DNA of 64,000 nucleotides from Paenirhizobium daejeonense (lineage in GTDB: Bacteria; Pseudomonadota; Alphaproteobacteria; Rhizobiales; Rhizobiaceae): assembly GCF_014280875.1 (NCBI RefSeq), contig NZ_JACLAL010000007.1, forward strand, positions 1 through 64,000, in the 5' to 3' direction. The notes under the pieces were generated by a model, which did not search any database, was not told the origin of the DNA, and saw only the letters and a program-made list of their open reading frames with translations. Shown one piece after another: positions 1 to 8,154 of the stretch. Position 1 is the first letter of the stretch, and every line of letters begins with the position of its first letter. The translations under genes were made by a program, and so were the position numbers.

Positions 1-63
1 GATAATGCAACATTATCAGCTATTTTTATTCTGCAACGGGACGTGCGCTTTTATGCGACATAA
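1..63. promoter_or_regulatory. Two related short palindromes upstream of DUF1403 gene
   Basis: Two dyads of one pattern lie 48 bp apart, centre to centre: GATAATG-CAA-CATTATC at 1-17 and TTATG-CGA-CATAA at 51-63. Both fit TWATG-CNA-CATWA, which suggests a repeated site for one DNA-binding protein. They end 37 bp before the DUF1403 start. An operator or a recombinase-binding site are both possible; the protein is not identifiable from this window. Confidence 0.4.
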
Positions 64-100
64 TTAGACAAAGCCGCACATCTGTCGTAGGCTTACATAT

Positions 101-1054
101 ATGGATTCGCACGTTCTCACCCCCGCCTTACCCTTTCGCCTCTCCGCGCCTCTGCCGGGCTGGGCCTTGCCACGCGGGCGTGAGCCGAGCGAGGCGGATG
201 CCGCCTTTTCCGCCGGTATCGCCCTGAAATCACTGGATGATCTCGTTCAGTCCGGACCGCTCTGGGGTGGCTGTTGGCGTGCCCGGCAAGCCTTGAGATG
301 CGCCACGTCCGCCGTCCGGCTGATGGGTCGCAACGAGGAAGAGGCTGCCCTTCGTGATGCCGTTCTGCTGACGATGCGAGGTGACGACCCCGGGCCGGCG
401 GGAAAGGTGTTTCTGGCCTACTAAAGGCTCGCGGCGGCGAGAGGTGCGACGGGCTCCCTATTCGCCGCGCAATTTGCCGAGCTTCTCGGCCTTGTCTGGG
501 ATGACCGGCTTGCCACCGCTGTCGATCTTGCGGATGACGCGCTTCAGTCTGGTAGTGCGGTGCCCCTTGCGGCGGCGGATCTGGTGGCGGCGATCCTTGC
601 CGAACGGCCGGACGCCGAGCCGCTTGCCTGGGCGCTCGCCGATGGATTGATCGCCGCCTCGCTGAAATGGGCGCATCCCGTGCCGCTGCTGATGGCTGAG
701 CGCTACGGTCCGGCCTTTCGGACAATCGGGGGCAGGGGGCGCGTACGGTCGGGCGAACGGGGCTTCCCGCGTGCCGTCTGTCTGGCTTTGGTCGAGGGCA
801 CCGGCGTGGCATTACGCTTGGCGGGAGAGATCGGCCGCCGCGCCGACCAGCTTCTTGCCGTGGCGCCGAAGGTCAGGACCAAGGGTGCCGAAGTCGTTAT
901 CCGCAAGTTGCTCGACGGGGACGCCGTGCCGGCCTCCGCGCCCGGCGGCACTCTATCCCGCTGGGCCTCTACCCGGCTGCTCGAGCGGCTGGAGAGCTTT
1001 GGCGCCGTTCGCGAACTGTCGGGCCGTTCGTCCTTCCGCATCTATGGATTATGA
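101..1054 (+). pseudogene. DUF1403 family protein, interrupted by an in-frame stop
   Basis: The frame opens at ATG 101 and gives 107 residues of a DUF1403-type protein (function unknown, common on rhizobial plasmids next to ScpB-like genes). It hits TAA at 422-424 and continues in the same frame, without another stop, to TGA 1052-1054. The sequence after the stop (alanine/leucine-rich, ending RSSFRIYGL) reads as the rest of the same protein. The break is therefore a single nonsense codon rather than a frameshift, or a sequencing error. A downstream internal ATG at 560 could give a C-terminal fragment. The terminal TGA overlaps the next ATG (ATGA), so the pair was probably translationally coupled. 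Confidence 0.65.
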
Positions 1055-1397
1055 GCATGGCTGGATCTCCTGCAACCAAAGCATCCCGCCGGAAGGCGAA
1101 CGCCGCAGACGAACGCCCGTTTGATCGGGATCTGGAGGACCCGCCGCCGGAACTACGCTGGCGGGAATGGATGCTGCGGGTCGAAGCGGTGATCTTTGCC
1201 TCGGCCGAACCCGTCAGCCGCGAGACGCTGGCGCGGGTGGTCGGAAAAGAGTGCAGCATCGATCTGCTGATCGACGATCTGATCGAGGAATTGCGAGACC
1301 GTCCCTATGAACTGGTGTCGGTCGCCGGTGGCCGGCAGCATCGCACCCGGCAGCGGTTTGTGGAGACGACCCGGGCTTCATCAGCGCCGACACGGGG
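1051..1397 (+). pseudogene. ScpB-like (SMC-Scp complex subunit) gene, 3' end replaced by IS3 fragment
   Basis: The frame begins at ATG 1051, overlapping the DUF1403 stop. It carries the first ScpB winged-helix region (LRVEAVIFASAEPVS, then DLIEELRDRPYELVSVAGG, about residues 30-95). Around base 1397 the sequence changes to the tail of an IS3 orfB on the opposite strand, and the frame runs on in foreign sequence to a stop at 1446. About half of a usual ScpB length is left. Chromosomal ScpB helps condense chromosomes with SMC and ScpA; plasmid homologues paired with DUF1403 have no role I can name. It is almost certainly non-functional. Confidence 0.6.
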
Positions 1398-2168
1398 ATC
1401 CGGCGTCTGCCGGTCAAGCGATGAATGTGGGCGTCGACTATTGTAAAAGGTCAGATATCGGCCAATTCCGACGCGGGCCTCCGATACGGTCTTGTAGGCG
1501 TGGAGGTAGACCTCTTCGTATTTGATCGAACGCCAGACCCGTTCGACGAAGACATTGTCGCGCCATGCGCCTTTACCGTCCATCGAGATGGCGATTTCCG
1601 CCTTCTTCAGCACGGTGGTGAAGTCCATCGAGGTGAACTGCGAGCCCTGGTCGGTGTTGAAGATGTCGGGTTTGCCGTAACGCGCAAGCGCCTCCTCGAC
1701 CGCCTCGATACAGAAGTCCGCCTCCATCGTGATTGACAATCGCCACGACAGAACACGTCGGCTGAACCAGTCCACGACAGCGCAAAGATAGACGAAGCCT
1801 CGCGCCATGGGGATATAGGTCAAATCCATGACCCAGACTTGGTTGGGCCTTGTAACCGCCAGCTTGCGCAGGAGGTAGGGATAGATTTTGTGCCCAGGTG
1901 CCGGTTTCGACGTGTTCGGGCGACGGTAGATCGCCTCAATGCACATCTTCTTCATCAGCGTGGCGACGTGTCGCCGCCCAGTCTGCAGCCCTTCTCCCCT
2001 CAAGAGCCCTTGCAACATCCGACTTCCGGCAAAGGGGTAGTCGAGATGCAGTTCGTCGATCCGCCGCATCAAGGCCAAATCGCCGTCAGGCATTGGACGT
2101 GGAGAATAATAGACGCTTCCACGGCTGAAGCCGAGCAGCTTCGCCTGGCGCACGACGGATAGCTTAAC
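1398..2168 (-). mobile_element. IS3-family fragment (orfB part only, both ends missing)
   Basis: This is the reverse-strand remainder of an IS3-family transposase orfB. The integrase core is visible: Asp in WVMDLTYIP, Asp in FNTDQGSQF and Glu in FVERVWRSIKYEEVY, so the DDE triad survives. Neither orfA nor terminal inverted repeats were found. At 2168 the fragment joins a DUF1330-like gene and at about 1397 it joins the ScpB-like gene, so both neighbours are truncated at its borders. The reading frame stays open through both junctions, but the normal C-terminus after DRQTPD is replaced by ScpB antisense sequence. It cannot move on its own. Confidence 0.8.
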
Positions 2169-2457
2169 GGACGATGACGATGTCATCCCAAGCTTCGCCG
2201 TCCTGCCCGACCAGAACGCCACGAACGTTTCCAACCCAAAAGACGGAGAAATCTTCTCCTTGTGCGACCGTGTTGAAGGCGGGCGCATACCTCTGAAAAT
2301 AGGCCTCGCGTCCTGAGCAGGCAGGAAGATCGCTGGCGACTTCATAGGCAGCCATCTCGCGGTAGCGCACCATGTTGACCATATAGACCGGGCCCGCGAC
2401 CGCCAGTGCTTTCGCCGCAGTTTCGATCGCAGCTTTCTCGTATTCGATTTTAGTCAT
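2164..2457 (-). pseudogene. DUF1330-like protein, C-terminus cut by IS3 fragment
   Basis: It starts at ATG 2457 behind GAGGAAG. The frame shows the GPVYMVNMVRYREMAAY core, then SGREAYFQRY and a FWVGNVRGVLVGQ stretch, ending DDIVIVR at a TAA made by the IS junction. The order of conserved positions matches the intact relative at 6614-7069, so the two are paralogues of the DUF1330 (dimeric alpha-beta barrel) type. About 97 residues remain, against 151 in the relative. It is divergent from the TetR gene, and a large dyad lies between them, so it was probably repressed by that TetR. Function is unknown. Confidence 0.6.
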
Positions 2458-2512
2458 CTTTCTTCCTCGCTTGATGGGGTCCCGATGCGGATCGGGTGTC
2501 GCCACATTTGTC

Positions 2513-2550
2513 ATTGCAAATAAATACGTACAAATGTATTTATTGGCAAT
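2513..2550. promoter_or_regulatory. Large imperfect palindrome, probable TetR operator
   Basis: Fifteen-base arms, 2513-2527 (ATTGCAAATAAATAC) and 2536-2550 (GTATTTATTGGCAAT), match at 14 of 15 positions around an 8-base spacer. The dyad lies between the divergent DUF1330-like and TetR genes and reaches into the TetR start codon at 2549. This is the usual placement for autoregulation by a TetR repressor. Binding is inferred, not shown. Confidence 0.6.
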
Positions 2551-3139
2551 GGCAAGACCTTCTCTTCGCGAAAAAATCATCGAATCCGGCGTGCAGACGC
2601 TGCATGAGCGTGGATATTCGGGTGCGGGCGTGCGTGAAATCACGGCCGATGCCGGCGTTCCGCAAGGTTGTTTCACCAACCATTTCCGATCCAAGGAGGC
2701 CTTCGCGAGCGTGGTCCTCGACCGCTATCATCAGCGTACGCAGGTCATAATGGACACGACGTTGCGTGACGAGAAACTGCCTGCGGTCGATCGGCTCCGC
2801 GCCTATTTCGACGAGATAACTCGATGGTTGGAAGAGGCGGGTTGGCGGTACGGCTGCCTCGTCGGAAATCTAAGCCTCGAAATGTCCGAGCATAGCGAGG
2901 TGCTTCGCAGCCATCTGATCGAGGTGTGCCGGTCGCTTACGGATGCTTTCGCTGATGTCCTGCGGATTGGGCAGGGGCAGGGTGAGATAAGCCGCGACCT
3001 TGATGCCGATGACATCGCGACATTTCTCCTCGCCTCCTGGGAGGGCGCGATGATGCGGATGAAAGTCGATCGCTCGCCTCAGCCGATCGAGCAATTCAAG
3101 CGGGTGCTGTTCGCCACGGTCCTTCAGCCACCGCGTTGA
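2549..3139 (+). CDS. TetR/AcrR family transcriptional regulator
   Basis: The 196-residue product starts MARPSLREKIIESGVQTL and has the N-terminal TetR helix-turn-helix: GAGVREITADAGVPQGCFTNHF at about residues 25-46, where phenylalanine-threonine replaces the more usual SxYxHF. A C-terminal ligand-binding half follows with GCLVGNLSLEMSEHSE, typical of the TetR_C group that senses small reactive or aromatic compounds. ATG 2549 is chosen because family alignment begins just after it; no clear ribosome site precedes it, and an in-frame ATG at 2534 is possible. The likely target is the dyad at its own start and the divergent DUF1330-like gene. Confidence 0.85.
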   Translation: MARPSLREKIIESGVQTLHERGYSGAGVREITADAGVPQGCFTNHFRSKEAFASVVLDRYHQRTQVIMDTTLRDEKLPAVDRLRAYFDEITRWLEEAGWRYGCLVGNLSLEMSEHSEVLRSHLIEVCRSLTDAFADVLRIGQGQGEISRDLDADDIATFLLASWEGAMMRMKVDRSPQPIEQFKRVLFATVLQPPR

Positions 3140-3404
3140 GAGAAGCCTTCTCGTTCCAGGGGATGAGGCGCTTCGAGCCGTATCTATCGTTTCTGGCAAA
3201 CGGCGGACCTTCCCGATCAGCGGAATAGTGAACAGGCGTGCAAAGCTGTCTCCGGCGAACATTCCAAGCGGAACGAGTCTCCAGCCGGATGAACGCGACC
3301 CGGCTACGAAAAGCCGCCTCCGCCAGCGGCCGATAGTGCGGTCCGCTGGCGTTTCGGCATGTCCATGCTGTCCCTCGCGATGCAACAGCGGGGCTGCCGT
3401 AGTC
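3140..3404. other. Gap between TetR and aldo/keto reductase genes
   Basis: About 265 bases separate two converging genes. I see no recognisable gene, strong hairpin or RNA here. Short open frames exist on both strands but show no family features. Confidence 0.4.
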
Positions 3405-4355
3405 TCACATATCCTTTTCCCACCAGCCGCGGGTGTTTACGCCTGCGGACTGAGCGAGAACTTCCAACTCGGCGATCTCATCATCTGAGAGCGCCAGTGC
3501 GGCGGTCCGGATCAGGCCCTCGACATGGTGGGGCTTGGTGACGCCGACGATAGGGGTTGCCCCTTTGCCAAGAGCCCAGGCCGTCGCGATGTCCGCAGCC
3601 GTCGCCCCATGGCGTTGACCGATGTTGTAAAGCCCGCCGATCAGGCCCTGCAACTGGGGCAGCATGGCGTTGTAAGCCTCCGCCCGGTTGGTGCCGCTGG
3701 GCATTGGGTTTTGGGCACTATACTTTCCGCTTAGCGCGCCCTGCTCGAGCACCATATAGGCGAAGAACGGGATATTTCTGTCGCGGCAGTACTCCAGAAG
3801 GCCGACGTTCTCGGGGGCACGATAAAGCAGGCTGTAGTGATTTTGAACGGCCTCGACCCGATGCCCGGCGTCTTCCAGGATTCGGTTAGCGCGCTCAATC
3901 TCGTCCAGGTTATGGTTCGAGACGCCGACATGCCGGACCTTTCCGCTCTCGAGCAGCGGAATGAGCCGAGGTGTCCACCGTTCCACGTCGGCCGGATTAT
4001 GTATCCAGTAAAGGTCGATGTAGTCCGTGCCAAGACGGGCGAGGCTCTGTTCGAGCATATCCGCGACCGGATCATCGTCGGTTCCGGCGGCCTGTGGGGT
4101 GAACTTCGTCGAGATTTGGTAGTCGCTGCGGGGATAGTGTTTCAGTACCTCCCCAAGTACCGTTTCAGACCGCCCCATGCCGTAGACCACTGCCGTGTCC
4201 CACAGGGTGAACCCGGCCGCCTGGGCGGCTTTGGCGATGTCGCCCAGCCCATCGCGGCTCAGCGAGCTGCCAAAATAGCCAGCGCCTGCATCGCCGCTAT
4301 CGCCCCAGGCCCAGGTTCCCAACGCTACCTTCGGCGTTTTCATTGTGTCGTTCAT
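3405..4355 (-). CDS. Aldo/keto reductase
   Basis: This 316-residue NADPH-dependent oxidoreductase has a TIM-barrel fold. Visible signatures are VALGTWAWGD near the N-terminus, LWDTAVVYGMGRSE (catalytic Asp and Tyr), KFTPQ (catalytic Lys), DYIDLYWIHNP (catalytic His), and VGVSNHNLDEI. The C-terminal IVGVTKPHHVEGL binds cofactor. The start at ATG 4355 (MNDTMKTPKV) fits the family; the open frame extends upstream without homology. It is divergent from the AraC regulator at 4532, which is the likely controller. The substrate is unknown; such pairs often handle aldehydes or quinones. Confidence 0.9.
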   Translation of the reverse strand: MNDTMKTPKVALGTWAWGDSGDAGAGYFGSSLSRDGLGDIAKAAQAAGFTLWDTAVVYGMGRSETVLGEVLKHYPRSDYQISTKFTPQAAGTDDDPVADMLEQSLARLGTDYIDLYWIHNPADVERWTPRLIPLLESGKVRHVGVSNHNLDEIERANRILEDAGHRVEAVQNHYSLLYRAPENVGLLEYCRDRNIPFFAYMVLEQGALSGKYSAQNPMPSGTNRAEAYNAMLPQLQGLIGGLYNIGQRHGATAADIATAWALGKGATPIVGVTKPHHVEGLIRTAALALSDDEIAELEVLAQSAGVNTRGWWEKDM

Positions 4356-4531
4356 CGTCCTTGCTTCCGTCTCTGTTTGCCGCCAGATCTGTTGTGATCC
4401 GACACACTGCTCGGGCAGGATGGTGCAAGCCGTGCCGTACCGTGAGTCTGATGCACCGGAATTTCTGCACGATCCTCCGAGACAGGCGAGATGCACATTG
4501 CGTGCTTGCTCTGCAGATTGGATAATTGGGT

Positions 4532-5428
4532 ATGGACAGAATTGACGAAATCGCTGGGCTTATTGCCCGACATGTCCCGGCGGACGGGTTTCATACAGCG
4601 CCGATCGCACGGCTAACGCTTGCGCGATCGTCTACCGTGACGATCCCGATGCCCAACGTCTATCGGCCGCAGCTTTGTTTTGTTGCACAGGGGCAAAAGG
4701 AGGTTTCGCTCGGAGATCAGTTGTTCACATATAGCCCCGGTCGATACGGGGTCGTGACATATGATCTGCCGGTGATCGGCCATGTGGTCGAGGCCACGCC
4801 GGCCAACCCCTATCTTTGCCTATTCATCGAATTCGATCCGGTCATGCTGGCCGATCTGGCGCATCGCATACCGCCGCCAGTTGGAGTCATCGCGCCGATT
4901 GGCAAGACGGTAACCGACGCCGATCCTCCCCTGCTCGACGCGGTGCTGCGTCTGATGCGGTTGCTGGACGATCCGGCAGCACTTCCGGTCCTCGCGCCGC
5001 TCGCCGAGCAGGAAATCCTCTACCGACTGCTCGCCGGGCCGGACGGGGGCAGGATGCGGAGTGTCACCTCCAGCCAAGGCCGGGTTGCACAGGTCGGTCG
5101 TGCCATCGCCTGGATTGGCAAGAACTTCCGGCAGCGCTTCAGCATAGAGACGCTCGCTGCGGAAGTCGGGATGAGCCCGTCTAGCCTTCATGAACATTTT
5201 CGCGCCGTGACGGCGATGACACCGCTCCAGTTTCAAAAACAGTTACGGTTGCAGGATGCGCGCAGCCTGATGCTTGTCGAAGACATCGATGTGGCGAGTG
5301 CCGCTTTGCGGGTGGGGTATGAGAGCCCGTCGCAGTTCAGCCGTGAATATCGTCGCCTCTTCGGTGAACCACCGGCGCGCGATGTCGCCCGGCTGCGAAC
5401 TCTGCCGATCATGGCCGGCGTCGCGTGA
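4532..5428 (+). CDS. AraC family transcriptional regulator (AraC_N type)
   Basis: The 298-residue protein has an N-terminal AraC_N-like sensor region (about residues 15-165, with PMPNVYRPQLCFVAQGQKEVSLG and a YGVVTYDLPV segment). The C-terminal tandem HTH spans about 190-290 (FSIETLAAEVGMSPSSLHEHFRAVT and ASAALRVGYESPSQFSREYRRLFG). ATG 4532 follows an in-frame TTG at 4526; the ATG is preferred. It is divergent from the aldo/keto reductase gene with about 175 bases between, so it is probably the activator of that gene. The effector is unknown. Confidence 0.9.
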   Translation: MDRIDEIAGLIARHVPADGFHTAPIARLTLARSSTVTIPMPNVYRPQLCFVAQGQKEVSLGDQLFTYSPGRYGVVTYDLPVIGHVVEATPANPYLCLFIEFDPVMLADLAHRIPPPVGVIAPIGKTVTDADPPLLDAVLRLMRLLDDPAALPVLAPLAEQEILYRLLAGPDGGRMRSVTSSQGRVAQVGRAIAWIGKNFRQRFSIETLAAEVGMSPSSLHEHFRAVTAMTPLQFQKQLRLQDARSLMLVEDIDVASAALRVGYESPSQFSREYRRLFGEPPARDVARLRTLPIMAGVA

Positions 5429-5876
5429 AGGCGATCATCGCCTTGGTCCCGAAATTTCCTTTAGGCCTACAGCCGCACGACGAGCTCGCGCGCGGAGACG
5501 CCTTCACGCTGCCCGTTCTCAAGGGGGCAGATGTAAGATGTCCGCTTCTGTTCACGGCGCGACAGAAGCGGACTGACCGCCTCCGGCCCCTTTGCGGACA
5601 TTACCAATGAACCAGGTGCTTGATCTGCCCCGTCTATCTGCCGGCACGCATTCGGAATGAAAGCATACCGGTGTTCGACTCCTTTTAAGAGCAAACCAAC
5701 CGCTCGCCCGTCCAGGGTTATTCCTTCGAGGACCCATTTTGTGAGCGACGTCACTGTATGCCTTAGAAATTTACGAGTGCTGCCTCTGACATTAACTGCG
5801 CGCAAGTTTCTACGGAGGCTGACATTAATGGCCTCGTCGGAGCCGCCATTCGCCGCGCGGGCGCAACAGCGGTATA
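5429..5876. other. Non-coding or unrecognised stretch
   Basis: About 450 bases lie between the AraC gene and the DUF2239 unit. A reverse frame of about 110 codons (5805-5467) is open, but I recognise no family in it and no good ribosome site before it. The sequence may be a degraded remnant. Nothing else is clear until the nested dyad at 5877. Confidence 0.35.
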
Positions 5877-5924
5877 TTTTTACCCGGATATAATTGACGT
5901 GTCAATTTTGTCCGGGTAAAAATC
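5877..5924. promoter_or_regulatory. Nested double palindrome upstream of DUF2239 gene
   Basis: The outer arms ATTTTTACCCGGA (5877-5889) and TCCGGGTAAAAAT (5912-5924) are a perfect 13-bp inverted repeat. Inside is a second perfect dyad, AATTGAC-GT-GTCAATT (5893-5908). The inner dyad contains a TTGAC element and may overlap a -35 box. It ends 25 bases before ATG 5950. This is a strong candidate operator; the cognate regulator is not obvious in this window. Confidence 0.6.
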
Positions 5925-5949
5925 GCGTCTCTATCAAAGGGAGTGCGCA

Positions 5950-6591
5950 ATGTCCGATCCCGCTACAAAGACCTGTACGGCGTTTGCCGGGGACAGATTG
6001 CTGCTGAGCGCGCCATTATCCGAGGTGGCTTTGGCGGTAAAGCGCTCTCCAGATGAGGTTGGCGCAGTCCTCGTCTTCGATGACACGACGGGGCGTCCCA
6101 TCGATCTTGATCTGCGCGGAAGCGATGCAGAAGTTCTTGAAAGGCTATCGCAACCTCCGAAGGCGTACCCAGGACGCTACCGCCCCAAAACCGAGGTCGC
6201 GCCGGGCCCGACGGAGTCCGAGGAAATTCGGAGCCCCGCGCCGCGTGGCCGACCAAATCTCGGTGTCGTCGCCCGGGAAGTTACCTTGCTTCCCCGACAG
6301 TGGGAGTGGCTGGGCGAGCAGCCAGGCGGTGCGTCCGCAACGCTAAGGCGTCTGGTTGAAGAGGCACGAAAAGGGGCGGGCCCGCGCCAACAGAGGCGGG
6401 CGGCACAAGACGCTGCCTATCAGTTCATGCATGCGATCGCGGGCGATCTGGCCGGCTACGAGGAAGCGACGCGCGCCCTTTTCGGTGACGATCGGACATC
6501 ATTGGAACAACAGATCGCTACGTGGCCTGAAGACATCCGCACCTATGCGCTGCGTCTCGCCTTCGGCGCTGGCGAGAACCAAAGCGCTTAA
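5950..6591 (+). CDS. DUF2239 family protein
   Basis: The 213-residue soluble protein matches DUF2239 features: CTAFAGDRLLLSAPLSEVALAVK at the N-terminus, VLVFDDTTGRPIDLDLRG, a proline-rich linker (about 75-105), and then REVTLLPRQWEWLGEQPGGASATLRRLVEEARK. The second half resembles a ribbon-helix-helix-like or DNA-contacting segment in related proteins, so a regulatory role is possible but unproven. AGGGAG lies before the ATG. It is the first gene of a likely operon with the DUF1330-like gene (22 bases downstream) and the hydrolase fragment. The nested palindrome just upstream could be its own binding site. Confidence 0.8.
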   Translation: MSDPATKTCTAFAGDRLLLSAPLSEVALAVKRSPDEVGAVLVFDDTTGRPIDLDLRGSDAEVLERLSQPPKAYPGRYRPKTEVAPGPTESEEIRSPAPRGRPNLGVVAREVTLLPRQWEWLGEQPGGASATLRRLVEEARKGAGPRQQRRAAQDAAYQFMHAIAGDLAGYEEATRALFGDDRTSLEQQIATWPEDIRTYALRLAFGAGENQSA

Positions 6592-6613
6592 CCCGCCATT
6601 CAACGGAATACCG

Positions 6614-7069
6614 ATGACCAGAGCCGACTCCATTTCCTACCTCGAACCGACACAAGAGGCTGGCCGCAGGTTCGTACAGCGCAACCTTGCCGGTCCCGTC
6701 GTGATGCTCAACCTGCTGCGCTTCAGGGGCGTTGCCGATTATTCGGGCCACCCTGAGCTGGCACCTGCCAGGCCGATCAGCGGTGCTGAGGCCTTCAATC
6801 TCTATGTTGAGCACACACTGCCCTTCTTACGAGAAACCGGCGGCGATCTACTCTTTCTCGGCCATGGCGGTCCCTTCCTGATCGGCCCGGCCGATGAATA
6901 TTGGGATCTGGCGATGATGATCAGGCAGGCCAGTGCTGCGTCCTTCCTCTCCTTCGCCAGCCATAAGGGCTATCTCGCTGGACTTGGTCACCGCACAGCG
7001 GCGGTGATGGATTCTCGACTTCTGCCATTGTCCGAAATGGCGCTACCCGCCGGAGGAGCGAGGTCATGA
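6614..7069 (+). CDS. DUF1330-like protein
   Basis: The 151-residue protein contains AGPVVMLNLLRFRGVADY, SGAEAFNLYVEHTLPFL, GGPFLIGPADEYWDLAMMI and a C-terminal FLSFASHKGYLAGLGHRTAA. This is the DUF1330 dimeric alpha-beta barrel layout, also found in the truncated paralogue at 2164-2457. Family members are small cytoplasmic proteins whose reactions are mostly unknown. Its TGA overlaps the ATG of the following hydrolase (ATGA), so the two were coupled in one operon behind DUF2239. Confidence 0.75.
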   Translation: MTRADSISYLEPTQEAGRRFVQRNLAGPVVMLNLLRFRGVADYSGHPELAPARPISGAEAFNLYVEHTLPFLRETGGDLLFLGHGGPFLIGPADEYWDLAMMIRQASAASFLSFASHKGYLAGLGHRTAAVMDSRLLPLSEMALPAGGARS

Positions 7070-7225
7070 ATATTGCAAAGGCCAATGGCATCGAGCTCGC
7101 GTGGGACAGTTTCGGCTATGCCGATGCGGAAACGATCCTGCTGATTTCGGGGCTTGGAACGCAGATGATCCGCTGGTCCGAGCCTTTCTGTACAGGGCTG
7201 GCCGCACGAGGCTATCGCGTGATCG
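7066..7225 (+). pseudogene. Alpha/beta hydrolase, N-terminal fragment cut by IS6
   Basis: About 53 residues remain of an alpha/beta hydrolase: MNIAKANGIELAWDSFG, ILLISGLGTQMIRW (oxyanion-hole region) and GLAARGYRVI. The IS6 end at 7226 then replaces the rest. The nucleophile, acid and histidine are lost. I looked for the missing 3' part beside either IS6 copy and did not find it, so the loss involved deletion as well as insertion. Confidence 0.75.
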
Positions 7226-8114
7226 GGCTTGTCGCAAAGTCTTGTTCGGCCCGTAGTTTGCCCCTGAAGGGGATGCGCCTCACCCTTTGTTAACCTTTTG
7301 AAGTCCGAAGAGGCGCCCGAGCAGATCATTCTGGTCGTTGACTGTCCACTCGCCGGAAAAGCCGAAGCCTTTCCGCAACCACAACATCGCTTCGAATCCG
7401 GCGATCGTTCGGCGCGCCGTTTTAAATGACTGAAAGCAGCCGATCTTGGGCATGTTCTTCTTCACTCGGAAGTGATCGCTTTCGATGCCTTGTTGGAGAT
7501 GCTTGGTGACATAATGTAGCGGGCCTGGACGCAGGAGCCCGTCCTCGACGGCTGTCTTGATCGTTGACGGAAACGTGTTGGCGCCATCTGTGCCGATCTT
7601 CCCCGGCGAGAGTAGCGGCTCGTCCTTGAGCATCATGCGAAAGAATCGCTTCGCGGCATCAAGGTCGCGCTTTGCGGTGAGCAGGAAGTCGATCGGGTTG
7701 CCCTGCTTGTCGATGGCGCGGTAGAGGTATCGCCACTTGCCGCGGATCTTGACGTAGGTCTCGTCAATCCGGACTGAGCCGCAATGCGGCTGGCGGAACT
7801 GGCGCAGCCGCTTCTCGATCACCGGCGCATAGGCGAGCACCCAGCGGTTGATCGTACTGTGGTCCACCTCGAAGCCGCGCTCCCGAAACATCTCTTCCAG
7901 GTTTCGATAGCTGAGCGGATAGCGTAGATACCAGGTCACCGCCTGCACGATAAGCCATGCCTCGAAATGCCGCCCTTTGAAATCATCCTTCGCCTGGCGC
8001 TTCAGCTTCTCGGCAATGGCATTCAGAATCATTTGTACGCTCCACGACACTGGAAGCGGAAATTTCCCCACTGATGGTCAAAAGCTCGTTAACCACGAAA
8101 ATTTGCGACAGGCC
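7226..8114 (-). mobile_element. IS6-family insertion sequence, copy 1
   Basis: This is an 889-bp element with one transposase gene on the reverse strand. Terminal repeats are GGCTTGTCGCAAA at the left and TTTGCGACAGGCC at the right (one mismatch when inverted). No 8-bp target duplication flanks it (CGTGATCG against CCGTAGAA). A second, inverted copy lies at 61378-62263. IS6 elements move replicatively and commonly leave two copies around captured DNA. Confidence 0.85.
7280..8032 (-). CDS. IS6-family transposase
   Basis: The 250-residue DDE transposase starts MILNAIAEKLKRQAKDDFKG. It has the N-terminal HTH region (LSYRNLEEMFRERGFEVDHSTINRW) and catalytic Asp in SVRIDETYVKIRGKWRYLYR. A second Asp lies in IGTDGANTF and the Glu in RTIAGFEAMLW. 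The frame is intact and this copy looks functional. Upstream in-frame codons to 8071 are less likely to be used. It is nearly identical to the copy at 61458-62210 but has glutamine where that copy has a stop. Confidence 0.95.
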   Translation of the reverse strand: MILNAIAEKLKRQAKDDFKGRHFEAWLIVQAVTWYLRYPLSYRNLEEMFRERGFEVDHSTINRWVLAYAPVIEKRLRQFRQPHCGSVRIDETYVKIRGKWRYLYRAIDKQGNPIDFLLTAKRDLDAAKRFFRMMLKDEPLLSPGKIGTDGANTFPSTIKTAVEDGLLRPGPLHYVTKHLQQGIESDHFRVKKNMPKIGCFQSFKTARRTIAGFEAMLWLRKGFGFSGEWTVNDQNDLLGRLFGLQKVNKG

Positions 8115-8154
8115 CCGTAGAACCCGCGTCCTATATTGCGACCTATCATTTCGA

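Noticed and set aside
5467..5805. Reverse frame of 112 codons as a gene
   Set aside because: No recognised family, no convincing ribosome site, and no supporting neighbours.
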